Below the pieces are notes generated by a model. That model made no database searches. It saw nothing but the letters and a program-made list of their open reading frames with translations, and was not told the origin of the DNA. Positions 17,312 to 26,207 of a stretch of 64,000 nt of DNA are shown here, one piece after another (within the stretch, counting starts at the first letter, position 1; every line of letters starts with the position of its first letter). This stretch comes from Clostridium fungisolvens (GTDB lineage: Bacteria > Bacillota > Clostridia > Clostridiales > Clostridiaceae). Location of the stretch: the NCBI RefSeq assembly GCF_014193895.1, contig NZ_BLZR01000001.1:2108001-2172000 (forward strand), in the 5' to 3' direction. Position numbers and translations under genes: made by a program.

Positions 17312-18619
17312 ATGGGGATATTAATCATATTTACTATGTTTACATTTCTTTTGATAAGAAGTTTTATGATTAAGGATAGTGAAACAGTAATATCCTCAAA
17401 TGCAGATATGCTTTCAAATTATATCGAAAGTATGAAAAATACAGATATTAAAAACTTTAATAATATTAATTTAAGTCCTGGAATACACTATATAATTTAT
17501 GATGAAAATAGAAATATAATTTTTTCTAATACAGTAAACTCAATTCAAATTACTGACCGTCGCCAAAACAAAAAATTACGTAACAAAGATTCCTTTGAAA
17601 AATTAAATGGAACACTCTCCACAAGTAGGGTGGTTGATGTAAAAGGAAAGAATTATTATATATTTGTAACGAAAGACTTCGAAGACATAGGAGATAAGAT
17701 TGGATATATAGCTGGAATTCTTTTTACTATAAGTATTTTAGGAATTATTGTATCCTTGATTTCTGGAAACTTTTTAACTAAAAAGTTACTAAGACCTATA
17801 AAGGATATTACGAAAACTGCAAAGGAAATAACTTCAAAGAGTCTTAGTAAAAGAATAGTTACAAATGGTGCAAAAGATGAGATTAGTGATTTAGCTGATA
17901 CTTTTAATCTAATGATTGGAAGACTTGAGACAGATTTTGAAAAACAAAGAAGATTTGTATCAGATGCATCTCATGAACTTCGCACACCTTTGGCTGTTAT
18001 ACATGGACATGTAAATATGCTCTATAGATGGGGGAAGAATGATGCTGAGCAATTGGATAAATCACTTATAACTCTAAAATCAGAAACAGAAAATATGAAT
18101 AGATTGATAGAAAACCTACTGTATCTTGCAAAAGGAGACAACGAAGTACTTTCTATTAAAAAGGAAGAGTTTAAAATTATTTCACTTTTCAAAGAAATTG
18201 TAGAGGAAACTCAGCTAAGTTACAGCAATGTAGAAATTACATATAACTCCAATGACCAATTAAAGGTTTATGCTGATTATAGCAAATTGAAACAAGTATT
18301 GAGAATCCTCATAGACAATAGTATAAAATTTAGTAAAGATTCAGCAAAAATAATGATAAATGTAGAAAATAAAGGCAGAGAGGTAAGTATTACATTAACA
18401 GATAACGGGATAGGAATACCTAAGGAGAGTTTAACTAAGATTTTTGACAGATTCTATAGAGTTGATGAATCGAGAAATAAAACTACAGGTGGAACTGGTC
18501 TTGGGCTTTCTATTGCAAAACAAATCATACAGTATCACGAAGGAAGAATTTCGGCTGAAAGTAAATTAGGTGAAGGAACCAAAATAAATATTTATTTACC
18601 ACAGTTGATATATAGATAA
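17312..18619 (+). CDS. HAMP sensor histidine kinase, true start probably upstream
   Basis: From ATG 17312 the protein has 435 residues, but no ribosome site precedes this ATG. The frame is open back to 17219 and upstream encodes IDNFFLTTKRLSISKKLTLI, which reads like the normal N-terminus of such kinases. That extension has no ATG, GTG or TTG, so a rare start (ATT 17225 or CTG 17252) or coupling to the regulator stop is suspected. Two membrane spans bracket an extracellular domain. HAMP, HisKA (H221 in DASHELRTPLAV) and HATPase (DNGIGIP, TGGTGLGLS) follow. Confidence 0.88.
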   Translation: MGILIIFTMFTFLLIRSFMIKDSETVISSNADMLSNYIESMKNTDIKNFNNINLSPGIHYIIYDENRNIIFSNTVNSIQITDRRQNKKLRNKDSFEKLNGTLSTSRVVDVKGKNYYIFVTKDFEDIGDKIGYIAGILFTISILGIIVSLISGNFLTKKLLRPIKDITKTAKEITSKSLSKRIVTNGAKDEISDLADTFNLMIGRLETDFEKQRRFVSDASHELRTPLAVIHGHVNMLYRWGKNDAEQLDKSLITLKSETENMNRLIENLLYLAKGDNEVLSIKKEEFKIISLFKEIVEETQLSYSNVEITYNSNDQLKVYADYSKLKQVLRILIDNSIKFSKDSAKIMINVENKGREVSITLTDNGIGIPKESLTKIFDRFYRVDESRNKTTGGTGLGLSIAKQIIQYHEGRISAESKLGEGTKINIYLPQLIYR

Positions 18620-18769
18620 ACAACCTCATATTAGAATTTATCCAAGTAAAGATTTGTATAACCATGTAAATCTTAGTTTGGAACTGGTTTATCTATATAA
18701 CAAAATTATTCTTTATTACTTTAAAAGAAATATAAAGTAGGATATATGTAGCATAGTTAAATATAAAGT

Positions 18770-18806
18770 TGAGAGCAACTTGAACTATAAAGTAGCTCTC
18801 ATTTTT
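18770..18806 (+). terminator. Terminator of the second two-component operon
   Basis: TGAGAGC-AACTT pairs with AAGT-A-GCTCTCA and is followed by TTTTT. Confidence 0.7.
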
Positions 18807-18895
18807 AATTGTATGTAAAATCACAAAATTTTGATTACAGCTAAATCAAGTTGTTCAATTTCTTTGAATAGTTTTAGTTTTATATATTTCTTTAA

Positions 18896-18992
18896 AGATG
18901 AAACACTTCAATCCGAAAACTATTTTAAAAACTCCCCTGGCTTCTGAGAGGAGAATTTGAAAATATAAGTATAATTATGAAGTGGTTCATCT
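18896..18992. repeat. 97-bp palindromic element, copy A
   Basis: Ends AGATGAAACACTTC and GAAGTGGTTCATCT are inverted repeats; inner arms TATTTTAAAAA and GAGGAGAATTTGAAAATA also pair, so the whole element can fold into one long hairpin. Related copies are at 20991, 22891, 54044 and 56830. Confidence 0.7.
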
Positions 18993-19321
18993 ATATTATA
19001 GCAATTTCTAAAGTGAATAAACTTCATATTTAAAATAGGTATAAACAGTTATAATATAATGTGGTATTATTATAATAAGAAGCAAAATAAAAATACTATG
19101 CTGTTATAGATGTGATGATAAGGAAAAGTTTTTTTGTTTTTCTGATAAACGTCTTTATTATTGGGCTTAGAGAGTGTGGTGGTGAAAAGTAAACGATTTA
19201 AATAGTTGCTGGAAATTATAAGTCTCATGAAAATTATAATTCTAAAGTGTTTAGATGCATAATAAAGACTAATTAAATTAAGTTAATTATTTTATAAATA
19301 TATATAAAGGAGTAGTAGGTT

Positions 19322-20380
19322 ATGAGTATAAGTAAAAGGGTTTATGGTGAAACCAAAGATGGAGAAATAGTATATTGTTATACATTAGAAAATTCAAAAG
19401 GCATGAAAGCAGAGATAATAAGTTTTGGAGCTATTTTAACTTCACTTCTAGTTCCTGACAGTGAAGGGAAATTTGATGACATAGTACTTGGGTATGATAT
19501 ATTAGAAGGTTATTTTGAAAATCCTGCGTTTTTAGGATCTACCATTGGAAGATATGCAAATAGGATTGAAAATGCTTCTTTTGAGTTAAATGGAGTTAGA
19601 TATAATTTAACTAAAAGTGAAGAACAAAATCAATTGCATGGAGGATTTACAGGATTTCATAAAGTTCTTTGGGATGTTGCTCATATAAACGATAACGAAA
19701 GCCCAAGCATCGAGTTAACATATGTTAGTAAAGATGGTGAAGAAGGATATCCAGGAAATTTAAAGGTGAAAGTAACATATACTGTTACAGAAAATAATGA
19801 GATAAAGATAGACTATGAAGCTGTGTCAGATAAAGATACTGTAATTAACTTAACGAATCATTCATATTTTAACCTATCTGGACATGCTTTTGGTACTGTT
19901 TTAGATCATAAGGTTATGATTAATGCTGATAGATTTACTGTAATAGATAGTAATTCAATTCCAACAGGTGAACTTAGAGAGGTAAAAGGAACTCCAATGG
20001 ACTTTACTAAACCTTTTAAATTAGGTGAGAGAATATGTGATGACTATGAACAACTAATTGTGGCAAAAGGTTATGATCATAATTGGTGTCTTAACGCTGA
20101 TGGCAATTTACTAGAAAAGTCAGCTGAGGTAAGAGATGATAAAACAGGACGTATCATGGAAGTTTACACTACAATGCCTGGAGTGCAGCTTTACTCTGGA
20201 AATTATTTAGATGGGTCTATAGTTGGAAAAAATAAGGCTGTATATAATAAGAGAGCTGCTTTGTGTCTTGAGACTCAATTTTATCCAAACTCTATGAATG
20301 TTCCAAGCTTTCCTTCACCAGTTTTCCGAGCTGGGCAGGAGTATAAACACACTACTATTTATAAGTTTTTTGCAAAATAG
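19322..20380 (+). CDS. galM: Aldose 1-epimerase (galactose mutarotase)
   Basis: A 352-residue cytoplasmic enzyme interconverting alpha and beta anomers of galactose and other aldoses. Family motifs are visible: NRIENASFELNG, the HGG loop with a catalytic histidine near residue 106, NLTNHSYFNLSGH with the second histidine near 180, YDHNWCL, and the catalytic glutamate near 317 in ETQFYPNSMN. Length is normal. The start is ATG 19322 behind AAGGAG. It stands alone, without gal genes, and ends before a strong bidirectional terminator. No signal peptide. Confidence 0.93.
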   Translation: MSISKRVYGETKDGEIVYCYTLENSKGMKAEIISFGAILTSLLVPDSEGKFDDIVLGYDILEGYFENPAFLGSTIGRYANRIENASFELNGVRYNLTKSEEQNQLHGGFTGFHKVLWDVAHINDNESPSIELTYVSKDGEEGYPGNLKVKVTYTVTENNEIKIDYEAVSDKDTVINLTNHSYFNLSGHAFGTVLDHKVMINADRFTVIDSNSIPTGELREVKGTPMDFTKPFKLGERICDDYEQLIVAKGYDHNWCLNADGNLLEKSAEVRDDKTGRIMEVYTTMPGVQLYSGNYLDGSIVGKNKAVYNKRAALCLETQFYPNSMNVPSFPSPVFRAGQEYKHTTIYKFFAK

Positions 20381-20809
20381 TATATATAAGTGAATGAAAT
20401 TGATTTAAGTTAATATATCTTAAATGGTTTATTAGATTAAATAACAATAAAAGAGGTAAAGCCTATTTACCTATAAGATTTAACATATGTGTTTAGAAAA
20501 GCATAGGATTAAAAAAGTCGCTAAAGATTTCTTTAGCGACTTTTTTTCTGTACAAAATATTATAAAATTTTACTGATAGATTACCCTATTAGCTTGATAT
20601 GATTTGAACGGTTTTTAGTAATATAGTAAAAAGTAAAATTTATTAGTCAATAAATTGCTATATAAGATCTTTAGATGTTTTAAGTTATGTAACTTAAATC
20701 TATATAAATTACTTAATTGAAAAGTATATTACTCAATTAATTTTGCTACAAGAGAGACAAGTTCTATAATTCAAAAATTAACATATAAATGTAAAAGGTA
20801 AATTTGTTA
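20381..20809. other. Intergenic region between galM and the T-box promoter
   Basis: About 430 AT-rich bases with only the terminator at 20511-20547 recognisable. No gene was seen. Confidence 0.5.
20511..20547. terminator. Bidirectional terminator after galM
   Basis: AAAAAAGTCGCTAAAG, 4-nt loop, CTTTAGCGACTTTTTTT: a perfect 16-bp stem including the A/T run. Confidence 0.8.
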
Positions 20810-20838
20810 TTGACAGTTAGCAAATTATGGTTTATTAT
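20810..20838 (+). promoter_or_regulatory. Promoter of the T-box/opp operon
   Basis: TTGACA at 20810-20815, a 17-nt spacer, TATTAT at 20833-20838. It lies about 40 nt before the T-box stem I. Confidence 0.7.
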
Positions 20839-20990
20839 AAAAACATATTAAACATATATGAAATATAGGATTTAAACGATGAAGAGAAGAGTACATTAAG
20901 AATAGCTAACAGAGAAAAATCTCCTAGGGTGGAAGAGGTTTTGAGTAAAGCTTAATGGAAGTGCATCTCTGAGTTCTGAATCGAATTATA

Positions 20991-21087
20991 AAATGTACCA
21001 CTTTATTTTTAAATTTATATTCGAAGTTTTTCTATCATAATCTATAGGAGTTTCGAAAATAGTTTTAAGATTGAATTGGCACATCTT
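20991..21087. repeat. 97-bp palindromic element, copy B, inside the T-box leader
   Basis: Ends AATGTACCACTTTA and TTGAATTGGCACATCTT pair imperfectly; the inner TTATTTTTAAA and GAAAATAGTTTTAAGA arms follow the family plan. It lies between stem I and the stem II/pseudoknot signature. Confidence 0.6.
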
Positions 21088-21195
21088 AAGTAGACTTCAG
21101 CGGGAACGCCCGATATAGCGGTGCGGTATGCTTGTACCAATATGCTATTAGATTTTGTGTATTTGCATAAAAATCAGAGTGGAATGCGAAGTTTT

Positions 21196-21231
21196 GACTT
21201 CGTCTCTGGATTGGAGACGGGGTCTTTTTTT
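21196..21231 (+). terminator. T-box attenuator terminator
   Basis: GACTTCGTCTC pairs with GAGACGGGGTC (two G-U pairs), followed by seven T. It shares bases with the antiterminator. Confidence 0.85.
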
Positions 21232-21304
21232 ATTCTATGTATGTCTAGTAATTTCATGTGTTTAGTTTAAATTTATTAATTATTTTTTACAAGGGGGAAC
21301 AGAA

Positions 21305-22882
21305 ATGACACTTAAAAAATTATCAATGATTGTAACTGCTATAACAACAGCAGCCTTTTTATTAGTAGGCTGTGGTAGTGGAGCAAAAAGTACAACAAAC
21401 GCATCAGGAACTGCAACTAAATCAGATACCTTTGTTTATGGTATTGACGGGGATCCTGGTAACTCTGTAAATGTAATAACAACTAGTGATCGTTATGGTC
21501 TAATGGAAATAAAGGCATTATACTCACCACTTTATATGTATAATGTTGATGGAATTAATTATTTCCTTGCTGAAAGCATGACTCAATCAGCAGATAAATT
21601 AACTTATACTGCAAAGCTAAGAAAAGATGTAAAGTGGAGCGATGGTGTTAAGTTTACTGCAGATGACGTAGTATTCACATACAATGAAATGTTAAAAGAG
21701 AAAAATGCTGGATGGGCATATAGTCAATTGGTATTCAATGGAAAACCAGTGAAAATTACAAAGGTTGATGATTATACTGTAGATTTCACATTACCAGAAG
21801 TGAGCGCTCCAGGAATGGAACTTTTAGCAAACATCTTTATAATGCCTAAGCACATTTATGAAGGTGAAACTAATTTTGAAAATAGCACTAAGAATGCAAA
21901 ACCTGTAGGAACTGGCCCATATAAATTAGAAGAATATAAAGCTGGTCAATACGTTAAGATGGTTAGAAATGATGATTACTTCTTAGGTAAAGCAAAAATA
22001 CAAAATGTTATTTTTAGAGTAATACCAGATGCTAATACTGCTAAGCTTTCTCTTCAAAAGGGAGAAATAAATGCGTTATCAGTTCAATCAAGAGATTTGG
22101 ATAGTCTATTAAAAGGTAATAACTTAACTCCTTATAAGTATGATGAAGGTAGAATAGCTTATGCTGTGCTTAACTCTAATTCACCAAAGCTTAAGGATGC
22201 AAGTGTTAGACAAGCGATTTTCTATGCACTAAACAGAACTGATTTGATAAATGCTGCTTTTGGATCAGAAGAATATGCTAAGAAAGCTTATTCATTCCTT
22301 CCTAACGAAAATAAATTCCATACAGACAATGTTGAGAAGTATGAGTTTGATCAAGCTAAGGCAAAAGAACTTTTAGCAAAAGCAGGTGTTTCTGGTTTAA
22401 AACTTAAACTTGGATATCCAGGAAGCAATGTTCCTTACCAAAAGGAAGCTGCTATAATTCAACAAAATCTAAAGGCAGTAGGAATAGATGTTGAACTTGC
22501 TGCAGGTGAAGATGCTGCTATAAGTAAACAAATGAAAGACAAAAACAGTAATTATGATATGTTCCTCGGTGGATATATCATGGGAATAGATCCAGATACT
22601 TTCAACTCATTATTTTTATCAGATAGCCAATGGAATTACAGCCATTTTGTAGATAAACAAATTGATGACTTATTTAATGCTGGAAGAGTAGAAACAGATG
22701 AAGCAAAAAGAAAAGAAATATACAATCAAATTCAGCAAAAACTTCAAACTAATGCATACTTCTTCCCAATTCTTGAAAACAAAAGAATTGTTGTTATGAG
22801 TTCAAACCTTCAAGGTGTAGATGAAGCTAAACTAGTACCAGTTTACACTTTTGAAGATATGTCTAAGCTTTATTATAAATAA
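21305..22882 (+). CDS. oppA: Oligopeptide ABC transporter substrate-binding lipoprotein
   Basis: A 525-residue family 5 solute-binding protein anchored outside the membrane. The lipobox LLVGC puts the lipid-modified cysteine at residue 23. The family signature VKWSDGVKFTADDVVFTYNEM is present near residues 112-132, in the usual place. It starts with a strong AAGGGGGAA site and is the first gene after the T-box leader, so uptake of peptides is tied to amino acid shortage. Palindromic element C and an intercistronic hairpin separate it from the permease genes; this often lets the binding protein be made in excess. Confidence 0.93.
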   Translation: MTLKKLSMIVTAITTAAFLLVGCGSGAKSTTNASGTATKSDTFVYGIDGDPGNSVNVITTSDRYGLMEIKALYSPLYMYNVDGINYFLAESMTQSADKLTYTAKLRKDVKWSDGVKFTADDVVFTYNEMLKEKNAGWAYSQLVFNGKPVKITKVDDYTVDFTLPEVSAPGMELLANIFIMPKHIYEGETNFENSTKNAKPVGTGPYKLEEYKAGQYVKMVRNDDYFLGKAKIQNVIFRVIPDANTAKLSLQKGEINALSVQSRDLDSLLKGNNLTPYKYDEGRIAYAVLNSNSPKLKDASVRQAIFYALNRTDLINAAFGSEEYAKKAYSFLPNENKFHTDNVEKYEFDQAKAKELLAKAGVSGLKLKLGYPGSNVPYQKEAAIIQQNLKAVGIDVELAAGEDAAISKQMKDKNSNYDMFLGGYIMGIDPDTFNSLFLSDSQWNYSHFVDKQIDDLFNAGRVETDEAKRKEIYNQIQQKLQTNAYFFPILENKRIVVMSSNLQGVDEAKLVPVYTFEDMSKLYYK

Positions 22883-22890
22883 AATTATAA

Positions 22891-22988
22891 AGATGCACCA
22901 CTTCGGTACGAAGTCTATTTTTAAAACTCTTCGGGTTCTGGTGAGAGGATTTAAAAATAAGAAGTTTTATTACGAAGTGGTACATTCA
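22891..22988. repeat. 98-bp palindromic element, copy C
   Basis: Ends AGATGCACCACTTCG and CGAAGTGGTACATTC; inner CTATTTTTAAAACTCTTC and GAGAGGATTTAAAAATAAG. The arms pair over about 40 bases around a GGTTCTGG loop. It is the most symmetrical copy and lies between oppA and oppB. Confidence 0.72.
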
Positions 22989-22999
22989 TAATGTGAATA

Positions 23000-23031
23000 C
23001 ATGGGGAATATATAGATTTATATTCTCCATG
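23000..23031 (+). other. Intercistronic hairpin before oppB
   Basis: CATGGGGAATAT pairs with ATATTCTCCATG around an 8-nt loop. There is no T run, so it more likely stabilises the oppA transcript end than terminates. Confidence 0.5.
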
Positions 23032-23063
23032 TATAATTTATTAATTAAGGAAGTGAGTATAAA

Positions 23064-24017
23064 GTGGCAAAATACATACTAAAAAGAATACTACAAGCTA
23101 TTCCGCTACTTTTAATTATCAGTATTATTTGTTTCGCATTAATTCAGATGGCACCTTACAATGCAGTGGATGCTATGACAACTCCAAAAATGCCTCAAGA
23201 AACGATTAATTTAATAAAAGCAAAATATGGATTTGATAAACCTGCCTATGTGCAGTATTTTTTATGGCTTAAAGGGATGCTTACTGGTCAGTTTGGATAT
23301 TCAATTGTTACTCATGAAAGCATAGCAAACGACCTCGGTGCAAGACTTCCAGCTACTATGATTTTAGTTTTTCCAGCGTATTTGATTTCTCTTGTTATTT
23401 CAATAGTTCTTGGGCTTATAGCTGGTTCTAATAAAAACAAGCTTGTGGATAAGATAATAGATGGATTCTGTTCCATAAGTATAGCAACTCCAACCTTTTG
23501 GTTTGCAATGATTTTAATTTTTATATTTGGATACAAGCTTTCCATACTTCCTATATTGGGGATGAATACTATAGGAGTTGAAGGCTCCGTATCTGACTTT
23601 TTACTACATTATATAATGCCATGTGCCGTATTAGTTATCGCTTATACTCCTGAGCTTGTTAGATATGTTAGATCTTCAACCATAGGACAAACTTCTGAGG
23701 GATATGTAATGGTACAGAATGCTTTTGGTGCAAGCAAAAGTGAGATATTATTTAAGCATATTTGTAAAAATGTTCTTTTACCAATTATCACGAAGATAGG
23801 TATGGCACTACCTATGTTAGTTACTGGAGCAATGATAACAGAAACTGTTTTTGGATGGCCAGGAGTAGGTCCGTATTTTGTTACGGCAGTTCGCGGCTTA
23901 GATTATCCAGTGGTTATGGCTATTTTGGTGCTATCTTCTTCTATGGTCATAATAGGAAATTTATTGTCAGATATATTATATTCTATTGTTGATCCTAGAA
24001 TAAAAGAAATGGAGTAA
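23064..24017 (+). CDS. oppB: Oligopeptide ABC transporter permease, OppB type
   Basis: A 317-residue inner-membrane permease, with about six spans, that forms the channel with OppC. The start is GTG 23064 behind AAGGAAGTGAG. The first span is followed by the N-terminal extracellular region, and the coupling loop is visible as ...EGYVMVQNAFGASKSEILFKHI, the EAA-type motif that contacts the ATPases. ETVFGWPGVG near the C-terminus is typical of OppB/DppB. Its stop overlaps the region of the OppC start (TAATG). Confidence 0.93.
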   Translation: MAKYILKRILQAIPLLLIISIICFALIQMAPYNAVDAMTTPKMPQETINLIKAKYGFDKPAYVQYFLWLKGMLTGQFGYSIVTHESIANDLGARLPATMILVFPAYLISLVISIVLGLIAGSNKNKLVDKIIDGFCSISIATPTFWFAMILIFIFGYKLSILPILGMNTIGVEGSVSDFLLHYIMPCAVLVIAYTPELVRYVRSSTIGQTSEGYVMVQNAFGASKSEILFKHICKNVLLPIITKIGMALPMLVTGAMITETVFGWPGVGPYFVTAVRGLDYPVVMAILVLSSSMVIIGNLLSDILYSIVDPRIKEME

Positions 24018-24022
24018 TGCCT

Positions 24023-24874
24023 ATGAAAAGTGTAAGATTAAAAAAAGTCATAGATGAGTTAAAGGGTAATAAAAGTGCTTTATTTTCGATAGCCTTTCTT
24101 GTATTTATTATAGTGATATCGATATTTGCATTTTTAATACCTATAGATCCGAATGCTACTGATACATCAAGTATATTACAAACTCCTAGTATGAGTCATT
24201 TATTTGGAACTGATGAATTAGGGAGGGATTACTTAGCGAGAACTATTTATGGAGGAAGAGTATCTCTTATAGTTGGAATTCTTGCTATGGTTATTTCCAC
24301 TAGCATTGGTATAGGAGTAGGTACTATAAGTGGATACTTTGGAGGAAATATAGACAATCTTTTAATGAGATTTGTAGATATAATATCATCTATTCCTTGG
24401 ATGATACTTGTAACTGTAGTAAGTATATTTTTAAAGCCTGGACTTCAAGCAATAATTATAGTAATAGGATTATTTTCTTGGATGGGAACGGCGCGACTGG
24501 TACGTGCGGAAACACTTTCTATAAAACAAAGAGAATATGTACTTTACGCAAATTCTATTGGAGAGTCCTCAAGGAATGTGATTTTTAAACATATTATTCC
24601 TAGTGTATTTCCAACTATAATAATTGCTTCAACCTCAAGTATAGCTGATGCTATAATGACAGAATCCTCATTAAGTTTTTTAGGACTTGGAATTCAACAG
24701 CCTATGTCTTCTTGGGGGAATTTACTTCAAAATGCTCAAACAAATTTACAAAATGCACCATATATGGCTATTTTGCCAGGTGTATTAATAATACTTACAA
24801 TCTATTCTTTTAATAAATTAGGGAATGTTTTAAGAGTATTTGCTGAGCCAAAGACTGCAGGAGGTAGTAGATAA
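24023..24874 (+). CDS. oppC: Oligopeptide ABC transporter permease, OppC type
   Basis: Second permease subunit, 283 residues. An ATG at 24017 overlaps the oppB stop, but the GGAG site is only two nt before it; ATG 24023 has a normal eight-nt spacing and gives MKSVRLKKVIDELKGN, like other OppC proteins. The N-terminal cytoplasmic helix is followed by six spans, with HLFGTDELGRDYLARTIYGG (the standard OppC signature) and the ATPase-contact loop REYVLYANSIGESSRNVIFKHI. Coupled to oppB. Confidence 0.92.
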   Translation: MKSVRLKKVIDELKGNKSALFSIAFLVFIIVISIFAFLIPIDPNATDTSSILQTPSMSHLFGTDELGRDYLARTIYGGRVSLIVGILAMVISTSIGIGVGTISGYFGGNIDNLLMRFVDIISSIPWMILVTVVSIFLKPGLQAIIIVIGLFSWMGTARLVRAETLSIKQREYVLYANSIGESSRNVIFKHIIPSVFPTIIIASTSSIADAIMTESSLSFLGLGIQQPMSSWGNLLQNAQTNLQNAPYMAILPGVLIILTIYSFNKLGNVLRVFAEPKTAGGSR

Positions 24875-24878
24875 TATT

Positions 24879-25853
24879 ATGAATGACGAGACACTTCTTA
24901 AAGTAATAAATTTAAAGACTACATTTTATACTAAAAATAGCAAAACAGAAGCAGTTAGAGGAGTAGATTTTCATGTTAACTCAGGAGATGTGCTTGGAGT
25001 AGTAGGTGAATCTGGTAGTGGTAAGAGCGTGCTTATGAGATCAGTGATGAACATACTTCAAGAAAATGCCAAGATAGACTCAGGAGAAGTTCTTTTTGAA
25101 GGAAAAGATCTTTTAAAGCTATCTCCTAAGAATATGAAAAAAATCAATGGCAAAGAGATGGCTATGATTTTCCAGGATCCAATGACTGCACTTAATCCAC
25201 TAAAAAAGATTGGAGATCATCTTGTTGAGGTGATAGTTAGGCATAAAGGGATCAATAAGAAAGAAGCAAAGACAATGGCTATAAAGCTTTTAGCTGATGT
25301 TGGGATACCAATGCCAGAAAAAAGGATAAATCAGTATCCACACGAGTTTAGTGGCGGAATGAGACAAAGGGTGCTTATAGCAATGGCTCTTGCCTGTAAA
25401 CCTAAGCTATTAATTGCTGATGAACCTACAACTGCCTTAGATGTTACTATTCAGGCACAAATTTTGGAGCTTCTAAAGGCATTAAAAGAAGCTAATGACA
25501 TGTCTATTATTCTTATAACACATGATCTAGGGGTAGTAGCTAATATCTGTAATAGAATAGCAGTTATGTATGGTGGATTGATAATGGAAGAGGGAACTAC
25601 CGAAGAGATTTTCTATGAAACTAAACATCCTTATACAAAAGCTTTACTTAATTCCATACCAAAAACTCAAGGAAATGAAAAAGTAAGACTTAGACCTATA
25701 GAGGGCTCTGCTCCATCTTTATTAGATCCTCCGAAAGGGTGTCCTTTTGCAGAGAGGTGTGAATTTGCAAACTCAAAATGCTTTAGTGAGATACCGGATT
25801 ACAAAAAGTTTAGTGACACACATAAAGCTAGATGCTTTTTTACTGTAGAATAA
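24879..25853 (+). CDS. oppD: Oligopeptide ABC transporter ATPase, OppD type
   Basis: A 324-residue ATPase energising transport. ATG 24879 follows GGAGG at 24860-24864 at a longer than usual distance; an alternative TTG 24840 would overlap oppC. Walker A GESGSGKS is near residues 43-50, the signature SGGMRQRVLIAMALA, Walker B LLIADEPTTALD and the H-loop ITHDLG follow. The C-terminal oligo_HPY extension has the CPFAERCEFANSKC cysteine cluster, which in relatives binds an iron-sulfur cluster or zinc. A duplicated repeat of about 370 bp separates it from oppF. Confidence 0.92.
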   Translation: MNDETLLKVINLKTTFYTKNSKTEAVRGVDFHVNSGDVLGVVGESGSGKSVLMRSVMNILQENAKIDSGEVLFEGKDLLKLSPKNMKKINGKEMAMIFQDPMTALNPLKKIGDHLVEVIVRHKGINKKEAKTMAIKLLADVGIPMPEKRINQYPHEFSGGMRQRVLIAMALACKPKLLIADEPTTALDVTIQAQILELLKALKEANDMSIILITHDLGVVANICNRIAVMYGGLIMEEGTTEEIFYETKHPYTKALLNSIPKTQGNEKVRLRPIEGSAPSLLDPPKGCPFAERCEFANSKCFSEIPDYKKFSDTHKARCFFTVE

Positions 25854-25871
25854 ATTATAAAATTTTCAAGG

Positions 25872-26026
25872 TAGCTAAACCTAGATATTTCAATGCTTTT
25901 AGAAGCTGTTTAGAGTTAACAGTAAAAAATAAAACTTATTCGTCTGCCAAATTTTCCTCATATTCATTCGGAAAGGCAGATGCGTTAAAAAGCTCACTGA
26001 AGAAGGTCGCTTCAGCGACTTTTTTA
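25872..26026 (+). repeat. Tandem repeat unit 1 with terminal hairpin
   Basis: Starts TAGCTAAACCTAG, contains GTTTAGAGTTAACAGTAAAA, an inverted pair GTCTGCC/GGCAGA, CACTGAAGAAG, and ends GTCGC-TTCA-GCGAC-TTTTTT (26006-26025), a terminator-like hairpin. Unit 2 begins 182 bp later. Confidence 0.75.
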
Positions 26027-26053
26027 CTGTATAGAAAAGTATAATTTTTTTGT

Positions 26054-26207
26054 TAGCTAAACCTAGCAATATCAAATGCTTAGAACAGCTGTTTAGAGTT
26101 AACAGTAAAAAATAAAACTTATTCGCCTGCCAGATTTTCCTCATGTTCATTCGGAAAGGCAGATGCGTTAAAAAGCTCACTGAAGAAGGTCGCTTCAGCG
26201 ACTTTTT
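26054..26207 (+). repeat. Tandem repeat unit 2 with terminal hairpin
   Basis: A close copy of the unit at 25872, including GTTTAGAGTTAACAGTAAAA, TTCGGAAAGGCAGATGCG and the terminal GTCGC-TTCA-GCGAC-TTTTT (26189-26207). It ends 48 bp before the oppF start. Confidence 0.75.

Larger units (their letters stand above)
18620..19321. other. 700-base intergenic region
   Basis: Contains a dyad around 18641-18682 (TCCAA...AAGATTT / AAATCTT...TTGGA), the terminator at 18770-18806, palindromic element copy A at 18896-18992, and AT-rich sequence before galM. No gene was found. Confidence 0.5.
20880..21231 (+). promoter_or_regulatory. T-box riboswitch leader of the oligopeptide transporter operon
   Basis: Stem I begins near 20880 and contains AGTA (20890-20893), an AGAGA run and GGGTGG as in the T-box apical loops, then CTCTGAG near 20967-20973. 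The stem II/pseudoknot signature CGGGAACGCCCG is at 21101-21112. The T-box itself, AGAGTGGAATGCG (21176-21188), can pair with CTTCGTCTCT to form the antiterminator (to 21207). The competing terminator is at 21196-21231. The class is established to sense uncharged tRNA. The specifier is unclear: GAATCGA could be read as ATC (Ile) or TCG (Ser), while TGGA in the bulge would favour a tRNA with discriminator U. Confidence 0.88.

Noticed and set aside
25872..26207. CRISPR array
   Set aside because: Only two units of about 155 bp without short regular spacers.
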